Part shown: piece by piece, positions 18,601 to 25,329 of the stretch | How positions within the stretch are numbered: position 1 is the first letter of the stretch | Layout of the letters: each line of letters begins with the position of its first letter | NCBI RefSeq assembly: GCF_010723735.1 | Contig: NZ_BLLB01000002.1 | Location: 3,472,001-3,536,000 of the forward strand | Direction: 5' to 3' | DNA: 64,000 bases | DNA from: Mycolicibacterium hippocampi | GTDB lineage: Bacteria > Actinomycetota > Actinomycetes > Mycobacteriales > Mycobacteriaceae | Position numbers and translations under genes: made by a program | Notes under the pieces: model-generated | The model's input: the letters and a program-made list of their open reading frames with translations, nothing else | Told to the model about the DNA's origin: nothing | Databases searched by the model: none

Positions 18601-20067
18601 TCAGGCGAACGAAACGGTTCGCTTACGCGGTTTCTGTTGCGTAGCAAGCCATGTCGCCCGGCTATGCGCCATCATCAACGCTGTTGCAAGATCAATCTTT
18701 GGAGCATGCTTAGACCGTGAAGCCTTAGCAAGCCTTAGACCTTTGTCGGTTTCCAGCACAGTCGCCGCCAAGACGTGCCGCCTAAGGTCCGAGTCACCCG
18801 AGTGCGTGAAACGTGCATTCACGCCGCCGCTGTGCAGATCGTTGGTTGCCGCTGTCTGACGTGCTGGTGACTGCCGGAACTCCACCATTGGCAGCCCCTC
18901 CGACTCCAACACCTGAGCGCTACGGGTCCACAGGTACGGATCGAACGCCACTTCCCGGACCCGCCACCGCATAGCGGCATCCCGGATTACCTGTTCCACG
19001 TCGAGCACGGGCACCCGCCAACTGTCATCGCCGGCTGGCTTCTCCCACACCGCGAGTTTGTCGAAATGGGGTGTCGCAGCCACCGTGCCGACAACTAGCG
19101 CCGTCGAGTCATCGCTGAGGCTGCCGTCCAGGGCGATAACCACATCCACACCGTCAGCAATAGTTTGTCCGCTGCACAGCCCGTCCCACGTATCGGCGCC
19201 ATAAAGTGCGTTTTCGACCGGACCCACGAACTGACACAACCTCGCCCTACGGAAATGCGCTTCAGTCATCTTTGGCGGCAACAGTGCCCGCATGGCGTCG
19301 CGGTGCAAATAGTCATCAAGCGCCGGGTTCGCCAGTTCCCAACAGTGCTCACACGACGCCGGGTGATCCTCAAATCCTGCTGCGCCGAACTCCCTGTAGA
19401 CCTGGCTGGTGTCCTCCGGGTGCGCAAGGGAGTAAGCCCGTAGCCGGGTTAGCACGTTGTCCTCGTTAGGTCCGGGTGTCCCGATGCCGATAAGCGTCGA
19501 GCGCTCGCGCTTGCCCTGCGCCAGGGCGATAACTTCCCATGTTTCCGGAGCAACGCGACCAATCTCGTCAACGATTGCCAGCGAGTAGTCCAGCCCCTCA
19601 AGGCTGGCCGGTGAGGCCGGAAGACAGGTGAACGATGCGCCGCGCGACGGCACGACAAGACGGTCCTTGAACGCCTGCACCCGGCTACCGAGGTGGTCGT
19701 TCAGTTCCACCATTCGGGCCGCAACACCGAACACGATGCCTGCCTGACGTTCATCGACCGCCGCAACGATCACCGTCGCGCCTTCGCCACCGGTAATCAG
19801 TTCATACAGACCGAGCGCGGCGACAAGGGTTGATTTGCCTTGCCCGCGTGGCAGGCACCACCCGGCTACGCGGGGCTGCGGTTCAGCGTCCAGCACTGTG
19901 CCGATCAGTTCACGCTGCCACGGACGTAGCACCAGCGGGACCACGCGCCGCGACTCACGGACCATGAGGAATTTTTTGCAGAACGCGGCGAATGCCGCTG
20001 AGCCGCCCGACCGTGGCCGAAACGGCAACCCACTGTCATCGACGGCCCGTTTGGGACCAGCTTTCAC
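18601..20067 (-). CDS. Terminase large subunit
   Basis: 488 residues. The ATPase domain has Walker A-like CLPRGQGKSTL near residue 70 and Walker B LAIVDEIG near 165. The C-terminal RNase H-like nuclease has Asp in VIALDGSLSDDSTAL, AFDPYLW, and the last acidic residue in KIDLATALMMAHSRATW. It packages DNA into the element's capsid. The GTG start is only 15 bases from the divergent cargo gene at 20083, so its promoter must lie within or beyond that gene. No small-terminase gene is recognisable nearby. Confidence 0.92.
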   Translation of the reverse strand: MKAGPKRAVDDSGLPFRPRSGGSAAFAAFCKKFLMVRESRRVVPLVLRPWQRELIGTVLDAEPQPRVAGWCLPRGQGKSTLVAALGLYELITGGEGATVIVAAVDERQAGIVFGVAARMVELNDHLGSRVQAFKDRLVVPSRGASFTCLPASPASLEGLDYSLAIVDEIGRVAPETWEVIALAQGKRERSTLIGIGTPGPNEDNVLTRLRAYSLAHPEDTSQVYREFGAAGFEDHPASCEHCWELANPALDDYLHRDAMRALLPPKMTEAHFRRARLCQFVGPVENALYGADTWDGLCSGQTIADGVDVVIALDGSLSDDSTALVVGTVAATPHFDKLAVWEKPAGDDSWRVPVLDVEQVIRDAAMRWRVREVAFDPYLWTRSAQVLESEGLPMVEFRQSPARQTAATNDLHSGGVNARFTHSGDSDLRRHVLAATVLETDKGLRLAKASRSKHAPKIDLATALMMAHSRATWLATQQKPRKRTVSFA

Positions 20068-20082
20068 GTTAAACTCCCGTCG

Positions 20083-20682
20083 ATGACTAATTGGCAGATG
20101 TATGCAGTTTTAGTAGCAGCTATCACCACTGCCTTCGGCTTCGGCTACTTTCTACACGGTGCTCGCGCGCCAATACGAGAACGCCAACGCGAACTACGGA
20201 AGCAATTCCGTGATGTTCTCCATGACCTGTCAAACCAATTTAATTCTTACCATTGGAGCGGCGAAGCCGACCCCCTCGTACTTCAACAAGCCTCCGGCAA
20301 ACTAGAAATTATCCGAAATGAAGGCCTTGTATCTCCAAGTGACCGACATATTGAATACCTGCACACTGTTGTCAATGGTTTGGCGCTTTCATTCCGAGAC
20401 GATAAGCAGTTGAATGAAATGCTGGGCAAGTTATTGATTGAACAAGAGGATCCAACGGAGGTGATCGTTCGGATGCGGGCAGGCCAAAGGCAGGCATTCG
20501 AAGAATTAGCGACGATGGTGAAGGAATACCGCCGCGCCACCACTAAAATGGATAATGGAAGTAAATTAATATATTTTCGGTACAGGTTTATCCCACCATA
20601 TTTGCAGTGGAAATTTTGGCAAAATTGGCAAAATTGGCAAAATTGGCGAGACTGGCGAGACTGGCGAGACTGGCGAGAGTAA
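20083..20682 (+). CDS. Unknown cargo protein: one membrane helix and Trp-x-x repeat tail
   Basis: 199 residues, not recognised. Residues about 5-24 form one hydrophobic helix (YAVLVAAITTAFGFGYFL). A basic, helical cytoplasmic part follows (RERQRELRKQFRDVLHDLSNQF). The last 21 residues are seven Trp-x-x triplets, first Trp-Gln-Asn then Trp-Arg-Asp, encoded by a 9-base tandem repeat. The gene is clearly AT-richer than its neighbours, runs against the operon and nearly abuts terL, which points to separate acquisition. Anti-phage or superinfection-exclusion cargo is a guess from location. No enzyme motif is visible. Confidence 0.7.
   Translation: MTNWQMYAVLVAAITTAFGFGYFLHGARAPIRERQRELRKQFRDVLHDLSNQFNSYHWSGEADPLVLQQASGKLEIIRNEGLVSPSDRHIEYLHTVVNGLALSFRDDKQLNEMLGKLLIEQEDPTEVIVRMRAGQRQAFEELATMVKEYRRATTKMDNGSKLIYFRYRFIPPYLQWKFWQNWQNWQNWRDWRDWRDWRE
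20616..20678 (+). repeat. Seven tandem 9-base units at the 3' end of the cargo gene
   Basis: Units of TTGGCAAAA (three copies), TTGGCGAGA (one) and CTGGCGAGA (three) run without gaps from 20616 to 20678. They stay in frame with the cargo gene and end just before its stop. Blocks of identical copies suggest expansion by slippage. Confidence 0.95.
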
Positions 20683-20724
20683 TGGCCTTCGCGCTGGTAG
20701 TACGAGAGGAGGGCCGAGCCGCCT

Positions 20725-20740
20725 CGGGGTTTGCCCCCCG
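20725..20740. terminator. Hairpin between two convergent cargo genes
   Basis: CGGGG (20725-20729) and CCCCG (20736-20740) form a 5-bp stem with a 6-base loop. It lies between the stop of the plus-strand gene (20682) and that of the minus-strand gene (20747). A bidirectional terminator is plausible. Confidence 0.4.
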
Positions 20741-20746
20741 GTTTGG

Positions 20747-21280
20747 CTAGGCCGTCTTGTCGAGCAACCTTAGGTATTGACGACCACGACTGGTCAGCCT
20801 GTATGCAGTCTTTAAGTCGCCTTCGCTGTAGTCCTGAAACGGCGGGTCTTGGATATCGAACTGAGTTCCATCGTGTCCTTCGATCAAACCTGCTCGACCT
20901 ATCGCGCCTAAAGCGTTCGCCGTCTCAAGGGTGTACTTGCTCTGAATGTCAACGCGGAACGGTTCCGGAGTTGCAAACCTACGTAAGACTTCCTGCTGCT
21001 TAGGGGTCAGGTGGTTTGAGACAAGGAACTCGACGGCACGAATATCGCGTTGTTGCTCGTCTAGTTCGTCCTTTATCTCACGCATCGTCAGGCCGCCGCC
21101 CGGAAACGTCACGCTCTCGAACGTTCTCCAGAACCACGGAAGCGCGCCGATGGCGAAAAGAACTACCACCCAGACATCGACGGACCAACCGTTGTGTTTG
21201 AGTTGGAGCACCAGTAACAAGCCCGCGACGAGGGTTATTAAGGTCAGCGCAACCCCTTCGAAGGTGGACTTAGGTTTCAT
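20747..21280 (-). CDS. Unknown cargo protein: two membrane helices plus winged-helix-like domain
   Basis: 177 residues, not recognised. Two hydrophobic helices (about residues 9-27 and 33-51) are followed by an acidic helix (TMREIKDELDEQQRDIRAVEF). A C-terminal domain of about 90 residues starts SNHLTPKQQEVLRRFATPEP and reads like a winged helix (ETANALGAIGRAGLIE, YRLTSRGRQYLRLL). A membrane-tethered winged helix is unusual for a head-gene operon. It follows the HNH gene by 27 bases on the same strand and converges with the other cargo gene. Sensor or exclusion roles are speculative. Confidence 0.65.
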   Translation of the reverse strand: MKPKSTFEGVALTLITLVAGLLLVLQLKHNGWSVDVWVVVLFAIGALPWFWRTFESVTFPGGGLTMREIKDELDEQQRDIRAVEFLVSNHLTPKQQEVLRRFATPEPFRVDIQSKYTLETANALGAIGRAGLIEGHDGTQFDIQDPPFQDYSEGDLKTAYRLTSRGRQYLRLLDKTA

Positions 21281-21307
21281 CGGCTCCCCCCGAGTATCTC
21301 ATCAATC

Positions 21308-21691
21308 TTAGGGCGGGACTGACCGCGAGCGGTGCAAGCGGCGTTGGCGCGCGCCTAACGTGGCGAGAACTTGCTGGCGCTCTTGATCAGTGCATCTTTC
21401 GCCTCGGGCAGCGTTGCACAGCCGGCAGAGCACCCGGCAATTCGGTTCGTCGCGCGCTAGGTCGGGCCGCTCACTTAGCGGGATGATGTGATCCACGGTT
21501 AAATCCGTTGTCGCTAAGCATTTCTCGCAGAATGGGCTAAGTCGTCTTAGCTTCTGGCTTAGCTTGCGCCATCGCCAATCAGTGGCGGTTCTTCCCTTAC
21601 GTCCGGGTGTTGCCGGTCGCTTAGGTTGGCAGTCGCCGCACCTGCTGCCCTTAGGTATTAACGTTGAGCACCCTAAGCATGGGCGCTGCAT
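21308..21691 (-). CDS. HNH endonuclease (packaging type)
   Basis: 127 residues. Cys pairs (CLGC, CGDC; CEKC, CRLC) surround the HNH core VDHIIPLSERPDLARDEPN followed by CRVLCRLCNAARG, with the catalytic His in DHI and the Asn and Cys residues that hold the beta-beta-alpha metal site. HNH nucleases next to terminase genes assist TerL in cos-type DNA cleavage. Here the HNH and TerL genes are separated by the cargo pair. The start ATG overlaps the preceding stop by one base. Confidence 0.85.
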   Translation of the reverse strand: MQRPCLGCSTLIPKGSRCGDCQPKRPATPGRKGRTATDWRWRKLSQKLRRLSPFCEKCLATTDLTVDHIIPLSERPDLARDEPNCRVLCRLCNAARGERCTDQERQQVLATLGARQRRLHRSRSVPP

Positions 21692-21906
21692 TACCAGTCG
21701 CGTGGCGGTCGGCCAGCAACATAGTCGGCGTGGCCGATCAGTAGCTTGCCCACCTTTTCGGCGAGGTCCAACGGCATTGCCAGCGTGAACCGCTCATCGC
21801 CTTCGATGGCGTGCAGCGCGATGTGGGTGATTGTCTCGTCGCTGTCGGCGGCCTGGCGTCCAAAGCTGAACTCGTAGTGATCAGCGGCAATCGTCGTCTC
21901 AGTCAT
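21691..21906 (-). CDS. Small protein of unknown function
   Basis: 71 residues starting MTETTIAADHYEFSFGRQ. Predicted beta strands are followed by a C-terminal helix (FTLAMPLDLAEKVGKLLIGHADYV). It shares this plan with the three small genes upstream. It overlaps its neighbours by 8 bases and 1 base, so it belongs to the operon leading to the HNH gene. Function unknown. Confidence 0.6.
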   Translation of the reverse strand: MTETTIAADHYEFSFGRQAADSDETITHIALHAIEGDERFTLAMPLDLAEKVGKLLIGHADYVAGRPPRDW

Positions 21907-22111
21907 TGTGGTCCTGTTCTAGTTGTTCTGCCGCATCGACCAGCGCATTTGATATCGCTAAGGCGTCGGCTGCGGTGAAGTTGATTGTGTGTTCGCGTCC
22001 CTTGCCGGATGCTCGACCGAGCTTGATCCGGTTGTCCTCGGTTCTGATTCGGTACTGGGGGCCGCGCCCGCTGGCTGGCGGTATCCATACCGGCGTCACC
22101 GGGGTTCCCAC
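21899..22111 (-). CDS. Small protein of unknown function
   Basis: 70 residues from GTG 22111. Strand-rich start (PQYRIRTEDNRIKLGR) then HTINFTAADALAISNALVDAAEQL, matching the strand-then-helix plan of its neighbours. It overlaps the upstream gene by 16 bases and the downstream gene by 8. Confidence 0.55.
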   Translation of the reverse strand: MGTPVTPVWIPPASGRGPQYRIRTEDNRIKLGRASGKGREHTINFTAADALAISNALVDAAEQLEQDHND

Positions 22112-22269
22112 CGGGCTTGTGCCGGTGTCACCGCGCGTGAATTGACTTCGGTTAGCGCGTCGGTAAGGGCTGTCCTTAGTTCATGTGCCTGTTCTGTGTT
22201 TAGGTGCGCTGTTTGTCCGTCTACCGTGATTGTGTATCCGGTTGTTCGGCGCAGGATTGCTACGGCCAT
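22096..22269 (-). CDS. Small protein of unknown function
   Basis: 57 residues from ATG 22269, chosen because a strong ribosome-binding site (AAGGGGGAACA) immediately precedes it. Reads MAVAILRRTTGYTITVDGQ, then HLNTEQAHELRTALTDALTEV, again strands followed by one helix. An upstream in-frame start would add 20 residues but has no comparable site. Confidence 0.55.
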   Translation of the reverse strand: MAVAILRRTTGYTITVDGQTAHLNTEQAHELRTALTDALTEVNSRAVTPAQARWEPR

Positions 22270-22346
22270 TGTTCCCCCTTCAACGACTAATGCCCGGACC
22301 ACTCCGGTGCAGAAAAGTGGTCCGGGCATCGCCGGTATGTGTCGCC

Positions 22347-22580
22347 CTACAGTTCGTAGGCTGGCAAGCCGTCGCGTTCGCGAACGTCATTAGCGAGCAT
22401 CATCAACAGCTTCGCCATTGTCGCTGCGTCGGTTGCCGATAGCGGCAGCGTGAACTGACCGCGCCTGTCGTGTGCCTGAATGCCGATCATCGGCAGGTCG
22501 GGATCGTCCTCGACGCGGCCAGCAACGACCCGCAGGTATGTCGGCTGAATGGTGTACGCAGGCAACGTGTTTAGTGCCAT
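22347..22580 (-). CDS. Small protein of unknown function
   Basis: 77 residues starting MALNTLPAYTIQPTYLRVV. The C-terminal half GQFTLPLSATDAATMAKLLM resembles FTLAMPLDLAEKVGKLLIG of the gene at 21691. A purine-rich ribosome-binding site (AAGAGAGAGAGG) like the one before the portal gene precedes it. It is first of the set of four small genes. Confidence 0.6.
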   Translation of the reverse strand: MALNTLPAYTIQPTYLRVVAGRVEDDPDLPMIGIQAHDRRGQFTLPLSATDAATMAKLLMMLANDVRERDGLPAYEL

Positions 22581-22610
22581 GCGCGCCTCTCTCTCTTGGT
22601 TGTGAACCGC

Positions 22611-23180
22611 CTAAGCGGCGGCGCGTTTGCTCTCAACTGGCTTCCAGCCGACAACTGAATCGGACCCGGTAAACCGTGGCTCGTCATATCGGCTGGCTGA
22701 CCACGGGAACGGGCCAGAACCCCTCAAACGGGGCTTGAGGTTAGTTGGTCGTAGCAGCTTCGCGTCTGCGGCGGCGACATACTCGGCGTCAACAATCCAC
22801 GCCAGGTTGTCGGCTGCGCAGTTCTGCATATCGCCGTCGATGTGCCGTACGCAGACGCCCCGAAGAGGGACGTAGCCGGGCCGTGGATGAAACGCCAACA
22901 AGGCTGCTTGCGGCAACCCCAGGAACTCAACCGCCACAATTTCGTCCACAAATACCTCGCCGTGTTGCCCGTAGGCGGGCGGTATTGGCCCAGCGTAATT
23001 GTCGCCCAGGTCGATGACCGGCATCGATCCCGTTGGCGTCTTACGACGGCGGTGTTTGAATAGATCGGCGATAGTGTTGACTTGCCACCCCTTCGCGCCC
23101 CTCACGTCTTTGCGTTCTTTGGTTTTTGTGAGTGTTTCTGTGGTGACGTTCGTCGGTAAAGTGCCCTTTAGATTTAGCAT
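22611..23180 (-). CDS. HNH-type (His-Asn) nuclease-like protein
   Basis: 189 residues. The segment GVCVRHIDGDMQNCAADNLAW near residue 115 matches the core of HNH/homing-type nucleases (usually HHIDGDKxNNxxxNLxW), although the first His of the usual pair is Arg. The N-terminus is basic with an IADLFKHRRRK stretch. It could nick DNA at the packaging or integration site, or be a catalytically weak DNA-binding relative. Position between excisionase and the small genes is typical of early phage regions. The fold is moderately certain, the activity is not. Confidence 0.55.
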   Translation of the reverse strand: MLNLKGTLPTNVTTETLTKTKERKDVRGAKGWQVNTIADLFKHRRRKTPTGSMPVIDLGDNYAGPIPPAYGQHGEVFVDEIVAVEFLGLPQAALLAFHPRPGYVPLRGVCVRHIDGDMQNCAADNLAWIVDAEYVAAADAKLLRPTNLKPRLRGSGPFPWSASRYDEPRFTGSDSVVGWKPVESKRAAA

Positions 23181-23270
23181 ATCTTACGACCCCCCGGAAT
23201 TGCGCATCGTTTTTCTGCGTGATATAGCGAACTGCGGGAATGCTCGCATTGTTGCCATTTCGGTCGTCAA

Positions 23271-23453
23271 CTAAGCTGCGAACTTAGATTCGAACCACGC
23301 CTCAATGTCGGTGCGTTTCCACACACGCCGACGCCCAACCTTTGCCGATACCGGCAGCGCGCCCATACGCTCCCAATATCTCACCGTGTCGATGCTCCGA
23401 CCGCTGTACTTGGCGATGTCGGCAGCGTTCATAAATGCACAATTTTCGGACAT
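23271..23453 (-). CDS. xis: Excisionase-like winged HTH protein
   Basis: 60 residues. MNAADIAKYSGRSIDTVRYW, then GRRRVWKRTDIEAWFES, is the MerR/AlpA-type winged HTH of recombination directionality factors. Such proteins bend the att site and steer integrase to excision. It lies 267 bases downstream of the integrase stop in the same orientation. A transcriptional activator role (AlpA-like) is possible too. Confidence 0.75.
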   Translation of the reverse strand: MSENCAFMNAADIAKYSGRSIDTVRYWERMGALPVSAKVGRRRVWKRTDIEAWFESKFAA

Positions 23454-23720
23454 GAATTACCCTTTGTGGTTCCGGCTGGCGCAAAATTGATCCCCCCACC
23501 GGGTTTGGGATACCGGGCACGTAAGACTGTGCAATCGGGCGGAGCGTAGTCCGTGGAACGCTCTATGCCACCGGTGAAAAATACATTACCACCAGTGGAC
23601 GCGTATTCACGCTTTATGCAGAACGGCAGGTCTTGCGTATGCGCAGCCGATTTAAATGAATGGTCGAATCAACCAGCAACAATAGCAACGCCGCCGCGTT
23701 GCGTATGTGCATATATTCAC
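23454..23720. other. Non-coding region between integrase and excisionase genes
   Basis: No credible gene is seen. TTGCGTATGYGCA occurs at 23633-23645 and 23699-23711, 66 bases apart, close to the integrase stop. The stretch is AT-richer than the flanks and may hold the promoter for the leftward operon and regulator sites. No repressor gene was found here. Confidence 0.5.
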
Positions 23721-25064
23721 TTACTTCGCTGGCTGCGTAGCCTTATCCATCGCCGCCGCCAACCGGTCCCAGTCGCCGTCGAGCATGTGGCTGTAGATAT
23801 TCGCGGTAGTCGAGACGTTCCGGTGTCCCAACAGCTTGGACGCGGTGACCACACTCCCGGTCTCGCTGATCGTCAGTGAGCCTGCGGTGTGGCGCAAGGT
23901 GTGCGGCGTGACGCCCTCAAGTCCAAGCTTCGCCGTGGCGCGGTCGAATCGGATACGGAACCACCCAACCGACATAGCGCCGCCATCCGGACCGGGGAAC
24001 AGAAACTCGGACGGGTCACGCCCCTTGATCAGCGCGGCAAGCTCGCCGGTCAGCGCCGTCGTCAGAATCGGCACGCTGCGCTTCTGGTGAGTCTTGGTGT
24101 CACCCTCTACGCGGCCCTGGCCGCGTACACCGGTTATCGACTTGTCAACCATGATGCGCCGCTTACCGGTGTCAACGTCGGCCACTCGGAGCGCCGCGCA
24201 CTCACCGAACCGCAAGCCCGCATACGCCAGCAGCCGCACCATCGTGGCGAGAGCTTCTGGCGTGGTTCGCGCAGCCTCGGTGTCGCTGCGGTGCCTGACG
24301 GTCGCCTCGGCGTTCGCCGTCTCGTCGGCGAGCTGGCGCACCTGGTCATGACTAAGGGCTGTGCCCTTACTCTGCGGCTTACTTGGCAGCACGATGGCAT
24401 CGGCGGGATTCGCCGCTATGTACTTCGACCGGATCGCGTAGGTGAGCACCTGGTGTATCACCTGGTGAGCCTGGATCACGCGGGCGGGGGAGAGTCCAGC
24501 GTTTTCGGCGTCATGCCTCTTATGTCTGCGCGCTGCCGGGTCGGTGGACAACCACGTAACCCATGCCTGTAGCCGTTCGTGGTCGATATCGCGGAGCGGT
24601 TCGTCTCGCCATTTCGGCAGGATCACCACGTCGAGCAAGCCCCGGTAGCCCGCGACAGTCTTAGGTGCGCGCTTAGCCGCTTCCTTAGTTCTTAGCCACG
24701 CCTCGGCCATTACGCCGAACGTCACCGCTGACCGCTGCGGATCGGCGTACGTGCCGGTGTTGATTGCCGTCTTTTGTGCATCTGCGTGCTTATCGGCGTC
24801 GGCACGTCGGTCGAACGTCTTCGTGCTTTCCTTGCCGTCCTGGTCAACCCACCGGGCAAGCCAGCGCTTGCCTTGGCCGTGACGAACAGTGCAGACCGTG
24901 TTGCCGGTGCCGGGTGTCTTGGTGTGTTTGGCGTCCGTGCACCACACCGGGCCTGCGGACTGGTCCGCAGGCCAAAACACCTGCTCGCCGCGTCGTGCTG
25001 TCCGGTGCCAGCGATCCTCAACACCTGCGCGAACACTGCGTTTGGCCGTCGTCATGGTCCGCAT
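23721..25064 (-). CDS. int: Tyrosine-family integrase
   Basis: 447 residues from ATG 25064 (AGGAAG eight bases upstream; ATG 25055 is the alternative). An N-terminal arm-binding/AP2-like region (GKRWLARWVDQDGKESTKTF) is followed by a SAM-like core-binding domain (residues about 120-215). The catalytic domain has Arg in LLAYAGLRFGECAAL, Lys in KTHQKRSVP, HTLRHT, HR in LLGHRN and nucleophile Tyr in TTANIYSHM. It would recombine the tRNA 3' half with attP. Upstream the frame stays open through the tRNA, but that extension is not coding. The start lies 90 bases from attR. Confidence 0.93.
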   Translation of the reverse strand: MRTMTTAKRSVRAGVEDRWHRTARRGEQVFWPADQSAGPVWCTDAKHTKTPGTGNTVCTVRHGQGKRWLARWVDQDGKESTKTFDRRADADKHADAQKTAINTGTYADPQRSAVTFGVMAEAWLRTKEAAKRAPKTVAGYRGLLDVVILPKWRDEPLRDIDHERLQAWVTWLSTDPAARRHKRHDAENAGLSPARVIQAHQVIHQVLTYAIRSKYIAANPADAIVLPSKPQSKGTALSHDQVRQLADETANAEATVRHRSDTEAARTTPEALATMVRLLAYAGLRFGECAALRVADVDTGKRRIMVDKSITGVRGQGRVEGDTKTHQKRSVPILTTALTGELAALIKGRDPSEFLFPGPDGGAMSVGWFRIRFDRATAKLGLEGVTPHTLRHTAGSLTISETGSVVTASKLLGHRNVSTTANIYSHMLDGDWDRLAAAMDKATQPAK

Positions 25065-25076
25065 CCTAATGGCTTC

Positions 25077-25096
25077 CTGCGGACTGTGTGCGGACT
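25077..25096 (+). repeat. Integrase arm-type direct repeats, right end
   Basis: CTGCGGACT (25077-25085) and GTGCGGACT (25088-25096) repeat at an 11-base offset, the same word and spacing as at the left end. They lie just upstream of the integrase start, between the gene and attR. Confidence 0.65.
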
Positions 25097-25153
25097 GTGT
25101 GCCGTTGCGGGCTGGTCGGGTGAATCGCCTACCTGCTCTGACCTGGTATTTCT

Positions 25154-25197
25154 GGTGCCCTCGGTGAGATTCGAACTCACACTGTACGGGTTTTGAA
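25154..25197 (-). repeat. Right attachment site (attR)
   Basis: 44-base copy of the attL core with one difference (T at 25185). It supplies the 3' half of the intact tRNA, so integration keeps the gene whole. Beyond 25197 the two copies diverge, at the anticodon loop. Confidence 0.9.
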
Positions 25198-25229
25198 TCC
25201 GTTTCCTCTGCCAGTTGGGATACGAGGGC
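25156..25229 (-). tRNA. tRNA with CAA anticodon (Leu), atypical short variable loop
   Basis: Minus strand. Acceptor stem GCCCTCG/CGAGGGC is perfect, and the T arm GTGAG-TTCGAAT-CTCAC is perfect. The anticodon arm loop TTCAAAA gives CAA, the leucine UUG decoder. Oddities: the variable loop is only five bases (ACAGT), whereas bacterial tRNA-Leu normally has a long arm; the D stem has a C-A mismatch; the anticodon stem closes with A-C. It lies between the integrated element and pdtaR. The 3' half is element-derived. CCA is not encoded. Confidence 0.85.
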
Positions 25230-25329
25230 ATCGGCGCTCTCGCCGGAAAGGGCAAGTTCACGCGGCCTCCCACCATAGAGGATGGCCCCGCGGTCGCCCA
25301 TCCGGCCCGCGACGTCCACAATGTGATCC

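Larger units (their letters stand above)
14429..25197. mobile_element. Integrated capsid-encoding phage satellite (phiRv/cf-PICI-like) in a tRNA gene
   Basis: A 10.8 kb element bounded by 44-base direct repeats derived from the 3' half of the tRNA gene at 25156-25229. Most genes run on the minus strand: integrase, excisionase-like gene, HNH-type gene, four small genes, HNH, cargo gene, TerL, portal, scaffold, stopper, capsid, adaptor. No tail, tape-measure, lysis, replication, head-protease or obvious small-terminase gene is seen. That content matches elements that build their own heads and borrow tails (capsid-forming phage-inducible islands) and is reminiscent of M. tuberculosis phiRv1/phiRv2. 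Base composition is less GC-rich than the flanks in places (20083-20700, 16320-16380, 23160-23270). A degraded full prophage is the alternative, but every gene present is intact. Confidence 0.88.

Noticed and set aside
20616..20678. CRISPR-like repeat array
   Set aside because: Units are 9 bases, contiguous, without spacers and in frame with a gene. No cas genes are present. No CRISPR was seen anywhere in the window.
23553..23879. 108-codon plus-strand frame between excisionase and integrase genes
   Set aside because: Half of it lies antisense over the integrase C-terminus; no motif and no ribosome-binding site.
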